From assembly GCF_948329825.1 (NCBI RefSeq), contig NZ_CAOJCM010000010.1:1-64000 (forward strand): a stretch of DNA of 64,000 nt, in the 5' to 3' direction. Positions 60,719 through 64,000 of this stretch are shown piece after piece. A program made the position numbers and the translations under genes. The notes beneath the pieces were generated by a model, which did no database searches, was not told the origin of the DNA, and saw only the letters and a list, made by a program, of their open reading frames with translations. This DNA is from Paenibacillus sp. JJ-100 (lineage in GTDB: Bacteria > Bacillota > Bacilli > Paenibacillales > Paenibacillaceae). How positions within the stretch are numbered: the stretch's first letter is position 1; every line of letters begins with the position of its first letter.

Positions 60719-61711
60719 ATGACACAAGACAATTTCTGGCGTGAATTGCCACGACCATTTTTTATACTGGCGCCGATGGAAGATGTGACCGATGTTGTAT
60801 TTCGGCATGTCGTCAGTGAGGCGGGCAGACCGGATGTGTTTTTTACCGAGTTTGCGAATACGGAAAGTTACTGTCACCCGGAGGGCAACAAAAGTGTGCG
60901 TGGACGGTTGACCTTTACGGAAGATGAACAGCCGATTGTGGCGCATATTTGGGGGGACAAGCCGGAGTTTTTCCGCGAGATGAGCATCGGGATGGCGAAG
61001 GAAGGGTTCAAAGGCATCGATATTAATATGGGCTGTCCAGTAGCGAATGTGGCGGAAAACGGCAAAGGCAGCGGTCTGATCTGCCGACCAGCCCTTGCGG
61101 CGGAGATTATTCAAGCGGCGAAGGCCGGAGGCCTGCCGGTGAGCGTCAAAACAAGGCTCGGTTTCACCGAGGTCGATGAATGGCGCGACTGGTTAACTCA
61201 TATTTTGCAGCAAGACATTGTGAACCTGTCCATTCACCTGCGCACAAGAGAAGAAATGAGCAAGGTGGATGCCCACTGGGAGCTGATTCCCGAGATCAAA
61301 AAACTGCGGGACGAGATCGCACCAAATACGCTGCTAACTATTAACGGGGATATCCCTGACCGCGAGACTGGCCTGAGGCTGGCAGAGCAGTACGGTGTGG
61401 ATGGCATTATGATTGGACGAGGGATTTTCCAGAATCCATTCGCTTTTGAGAAGGAGCCGAGGGAGCATACAACAGAGGAATTTCTTCATCTCTTGCGGCT
61501 GCACCTGGATCTGCATGATCAATATTCGGAGCTGGAACCACGTCCGTTCAGCCCACTGGCTCGTTTTTTCAAAATCTATGTTCGTGGATTCCGTGGCGCA
61601 AGTGAGCTGAGAAACAACCTGATGAACGCCAAAACGACCGCTAGAGTACGTGAATTGCTGGAAGAGTTCGGAAGGAATCATGTAGATGAAACAGGCGAAG
61701 ACGAGAATTAA
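60719..61711 (+). CDS. tRNA-dihydrouridine synthase
   Basis: This 330-residue Dus protein has PFFILAPMEDVTDVVFRHV near the start, the catalytic Cys in NMGCPVANVAENGKGSGL near 104-121, SVKTRLGF, LSIHLRTREEM, TINGDIPDRETG and IMIGRGIFQNPFAF. It is a close paralogue of the protein at 57573, by eye about three quarters identical, but with the GC-richer codon use of the window's core genes. ATG 60719 has AGAGGAG about 9 bases upstream. A terminator follows directly. Confidence 0.92.
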   Translation: MTQDNFWRELPRPFFILAPMEDVTDVVFRHVVSEAGRPDVFFTEFANTESYCHPEGNKSVRGRLTFTEDEQPIVAHIWGDKPEFFREMSIGMAKEGFKGIDINMGCPVANVAENGKGSGLICRPALAAEIIQAAKAGGLPVSVKTRLGFTEVDEWRDWLTHILQQDIVNLSIHLRTREEMSKVDAHWELIPEIKKLRDEIAPNTLLTINGDIPDRETGLRLAEQYGVDGIMIGRGIFQNPFAFEKEPREHTTEEFLHLLRLHLDLHDQYSELEPRPFSPLARFFKIYVRGFRGASELRNNLMNAKTTARVRELLEEFGRNHVDETGEDEN

Positions 61712-61736
61712 TGGAATGAGAGTTTGGGTTGGAGAG

Positions 61737-61766
61737 ACATAGCCTGTGCGGCTATGTTTTTCTTTT
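61737..61766 (+). terminator. Terminator after the second Dus gene
   Basis: ACATAGCC and GGCTATGT form a perfect stem with a TGTGC loop followed by T. Confidence 0.9.
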
Positions 61767-61813
61767 GAAAAATGTTGGGCTTGTGATAAATGAGTAGGAA
61801 AGGGGTGAATTTG

Positions 61814-62383
61814 ATGTCCTGGAGTAAATTAAAACAGCAGCTGGAGAGTTTCCTGAGTCCCGCGCTGTCCGAAAAAGTAGCGTACGGGGCGACCAGCTAT
61901 CGCTATTCGCCAGACAAATCAGGGAGTTGTTACCTGACCGTGGATCAGAAGAATATCCTTAATATGAGGGATACGACCACCCCCATCCGGTGGTATCAGA
62001 CCGATCAGGAGATCAAGAATGATCCGAATATCGTGATCTCAGTCAGTGATGCAGAGATTGAGGCGATTCGCAAGGAAACGAAAGGGGCTGTGCCTGAGGA
62101 ACGGCTAGAGATCATGGTGCGAGGTAGAAAAAGCACATCTCATGCCAAAGAGCTGTTAGCCGCTCAAACGGCATTAAGCAAATCCAATTTTACGGCGGCA
62201 GCGACTACGTTTTTAGCGACTTCCATTGAGGATAATCTGGAGAGCACAGACATCCTGCTCAATATTCTGGCACTGATCGACCGGCGAGTTGGCAAAAAGC
62301 GGATTCTGAACATGTCAGATTCGATTAAAATGAAGCATCCTGCCGTGCAGTATTTTTATGAACTGCGCCGCAGGACGGTGTGA
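61814..62383 (+). CDS. SF0329 family protein
   Basis: The 189-residue protein begins MSWSKLKQQLESFLSPAL and continues with YGATSYRYSPDKSGSCYLTVDQ and KNILNMRDTTTPIRWY, a pattern I associate with the SF0329 family of uncharacterised proteins. The second half is helical and ends NMSDSIKMKHPAVQYFYELR. There is no signal or membrane segment. ATG 61814 has AAAGGGGTGA 6 bases upstream; the frame reaches back to 61790 but without a binding site. Function unknown. Confidence 0.75.
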   Translation: MSWSKLKQQLESFLSPALSEKVAYGATSYRYSPDKSGSCYLTVDQKNILNMRDTTTPIRWYQTDQEIKNDPNIVISVSDAEIEAIRKETKGAVPEERLEIMVRGRKSTSHAKELLAAQTALSKSNFTAAATTFLATSIEDNLESTDILLNILALIDRRVGKKRILNMSDSIKMKHPAVQYFYELRRRTV

Positions 62384-62400
62384 AATTCACTTTTTACAGG

Positions 62401-62433
62401 AGACTGCGACCTTTGCAAGGAGCAGTCTTTTTT
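62401..62433 (+). terminator. Terminator after the SF0329 gene
   Basis: AGACTGC and GCAGTCT close a stem with CTT/AAG inside, followed by six T. Confidence 0.85.
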
Positions 62434-62543
62434 GTGTTTATCTGCTATAGCTAAAAGCTATAACCAGTCATACTCTTTTGGTATCTCTTCTAACCTCGCA
62501 TTGCATGGTATGATGACCATATACATACGAGGGGGTTATTCAC

Positions 62544-63704
62544 ATGACAGATAAGTTTCAGATCGTAGGAAGTTTATTGCGGCCAGAAGAGCTGCTGACA
62601 TATAAAACGCAGATCGAGCACCGGGATGATATCAAGTATCCATTCTATGAGAACTTTGAAGGATATCAACAATGTGAGACCAAGGCGATCGAACAAGTGA
62701 TCCAAAAAGAGATCGAGAACAACATATCCGTTATTACAGACGGAGAGTTTTCCAAATCGATGTGGCATCTGGACTTTGTCTGGGGTTTTGGTGGAGTGGA
62801 GCGTTACATCGCAGATCATGGTTACTTTTTCCGGGATGTGGATGGCACTTCAAAATATGAAACTCGCAAAGACATCGGGCTGCGCATCACAGGAGAGTTG
62901 AGCGGTAAGAATCATCACTTTATTCAACTGTTCAAGCAGCTACAAGACCAAGCGGGTGATCAGCAAACGAAGCTTTGCATTCCGTCACCGTCCCATATTT
63001 TTGGTGAATTGTCCTGGTCGGATAATATTGGTGGTAAGGACGCGGTATACCAGAATCTACCGGAGCTCAAAGCAGGTCTGGTGAAGGCGTATAAAGAGTT
63101 TATAGAAGATTTCGCGGCTGCGGGCGGCCAAATTCTGCAGATGGATGACTGCCTGTGGGAGCTGTTTGCGGACGACAATCCAAACTCACCGTTTACCGGG
63201 GAACATATTAATCAAGAGGAAGTACAAGGCCTCGCTACGGAGTTCATTGATATCAACAATACGGTCATTGACTTCGGTCATAGCCTGGGTCTGAAAATGT
63301 GGACACATAACTGCCGCGGCAACTATGATTCCCGCAACATGGGTGGTGGATCATATGCGAAGATTGCGAATCTGTTCCTGAAACAGTTGAAGTACGACCG
63401 TTTCTTCCTGGAGTGGGATGATGATCGTGCAGGTTCCATCGAAGCATTGGAAGTGTTCAAGGATCGACCGGATACTGAAATTGTACTGGGCCTGTTGTCC
63501 TCCAAAACAAGTACACTCGATGATGAAGAACGTGTAGTTCGTTTGCTGGACGAAGCCTCCAAGATCATCGACAAGGACAGACTGTTATTGTCTCACCAAT
63601 GTGGTTTTGCCTCTTGCGATGGTGGTAACGAACTGAGTGAAGCCCAGCAGTGGGCGAAGATTCATCAAGGTCAGCAGATTGCGAAGCAATACTGGGGCAG
63701 CTAA
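62544..63704 (+). CDS. MetE C-terminal-like methyltransferase (YxjG/YxjH type)
   Basis: The 386-residue protein matches the single-domain relatives of cobalamin-independent methionine synthase. It begins FQIVGSLLRPEELLTYK, has ITDGEFSKSMWHLDFVW near 73-89, and carries the zinc ligands His and Cys in THNCRGNYDSRNMGGG near 253-268 and Cys in SHQCGFASCDGGNELS near 350-365. Such YxjG/YxjH-like proteins are often linked to sulfur metabolism; the methyl donor is not known. ATG 62544 has GAGGGGG about 9 bases upstream. A terminator follows. Confidence 0.9.
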   Translation: MTDKFQIVGSLLRPEELLTYKTQIEHRDDIKYPFYENFEGYQQCETKAIEQVIQKEIENNISVITDGEFSKSMWHLDFVWGFGGVERYIADHGYFFRDVDGTSKYETRKDIGLRITGELSGKNHHFIQLFKQLQDQAGDQQTKLCIPSPSHIFGELSWSDNIGGKDAVYQNLPELKAGLVKAYKEFIEDFAAAGGQILQMDDCLWELFADDNPNSPFTGEHINQEEVQGLATEFIDINNTVIDFGHSLGLKMWTHNCRGNYDSRNMGGGSYAKIANLFLKQLKYDRFFLEWDDDRAGSIEALEVFKDRPDTEIVLGLLSSKTSTLDDEERVVRLLDEASKIIDKDRLLLSHQCGFASCDGGNELSEAQQWAKIHQGQQIAKQYWGS

Positions 63705-63714
63705 ACGAAAAAAA

Positions 63715-63757
63715 AGCGATCTTTTCTGAACAGGATTCAGGAGAGATCGCCTTTTTT
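63715..63757 (+). terminator. Terminator after the MetE-like gene
   Basis: GCGATCT and AGATCGC close a stem with CTG/CAG pairs inside, preceded by an A run and followed by T, so it can also serve the minus-strand gene downstream. Confidence 0.82.
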
Positions 63758-63866
63758 ATGTGACCAAACCATCGATGTTCCGAACCGACGTAGATCTGGT
63801 GACTGTGGACGTTGATCTTATGACTGTGATCGTGATGTCTTTCATGTGATGAATGAACGAAGCCCG

Positions 63867-64000
63867 TTATTCGGCAATAGCCTGTTGCGCTAGCCATTCT
63901 TTCTTCAATATCGCATATTGATACGTGTTCTCGTATTTCGACGTGCCATCTTCATTTTTCACAAAAGAAATAAACTCCAGAAACAGACCTTCTCGGCGCA
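63867..64000 (-). CDS. GNAT-type acetyltransferase, C-terminal end (partial)
   Basis: A minus-strand frame enters from the right edge and ends at TAA 63869-63867. The visible 44 residues run RREGLFLEFISFVKNEDG and end YAILKKEWLAQQAIAE. The REG...YAILK.EW ending is typical of Acetyltransf_3-type GNAT enzymes such as RimJ/RimL relatives. The catalytic core lies outside the window, so the assignment rests only on the C-terminus. Confidence 0.6.
   Translation of the reverse strand, partial: RREGLFLEFISFVKNEDGTSKYENTYQYAILKKEWLAQQAIAE

Overview
The window reads as chromosomal DNA of a low-to-mid-GC Gram-positive spore former, most likely Paenibacillus. The evidence is the Bacillus-type purine operon order, strong AGGAGG ribosome binding sites with many GTG and TTG starts, FapR, PurR and Fur operator types, and relatives of B. 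subtilis YerB, YerC, YrzA, YkaA and MhqD. The genus is inferred from general resemblance, not from a database search. There is no phage, insertion sequence, CRISPR array or tRNA gene.

Layout. Positions 1-457 hold the end of an rRNA operon (23S 3' end, 5S, two terminators). Positions 574-5537 carry fabH behind a FapR-type operator, topB, a 45-codon gene, a DUF1294 membrane protein and a universal stress protein. Positions 5603-21433 are the purine operon purE-K-B-C-S-Q-L-F-(Imm26-like)-M-N-H, then purD behind an internal terminator. It is controlled by a pair of PurBoxes and a guanine-type riboswitch with its own terminator. Most genes overlap by a few bases. The exceptions are three gaps filled by copies of a 200-240 bp imperfect palindrome (purB-purC, Imm26-purM, purN-purH) and an 835 bp purC-purS gap holding an inverted relative and a 218 bp tandem duplication of another relative.

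Positions 22144-24758 encode two tandem CNNM/CBS membrane proteins. Each has the same odd leader: Shine-Dalgarno, a 17-nt hairpin, then a TTG start. Positions 24779-31880 hold a ring-cleaving dioxygenase with a serine hydrolase (quinone/catechol detoxification type), a GH3 beta-glucosidase, a Fur-box alpha/beta hydrolase and ilvA. Positions 31964-42357 are mixed: GNAT enzymes, a 1,050-residue secreted repeat protein, an AraC regulator, hydrolases, a LigB-type dioxygenase and small hypothetical genes. Positions 42463-47732 hold doxX behind an Fnr/CRP-type palindrome, a DUF3048 lipoprotein, a DUF47-Pit phosphate pair, a cluster of DnaA-box-like nonamers and corA.

Positions 47860-55656 include an AlkC/AlkD-type protein, a basic-tailed protein, a yerC-cbiX pair, a secreted NEP1-like protein (cytolysin/phytotoxin family), dagK and rlmD. 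Positions 55778-60426 look richer in A+T by eye and contain an SLH+CAP secreted protein, a tRNA-dihydrouridine synthase and small genes. A second, more GC-rich dihydrouridine synthase follows at 60719, then an SF0329-type protein, a MetE-C-like methyltransferase and the cut end of a GNAT gene.

The strongest candidates for something undescribed are the structured repeat family in the purine operon, whose stems change sequence between copies but keep pairing, and the covarying hairpin between Shine-Dalgarno and start codon of the two CNNM genes. All alignments and counts were made by eye.
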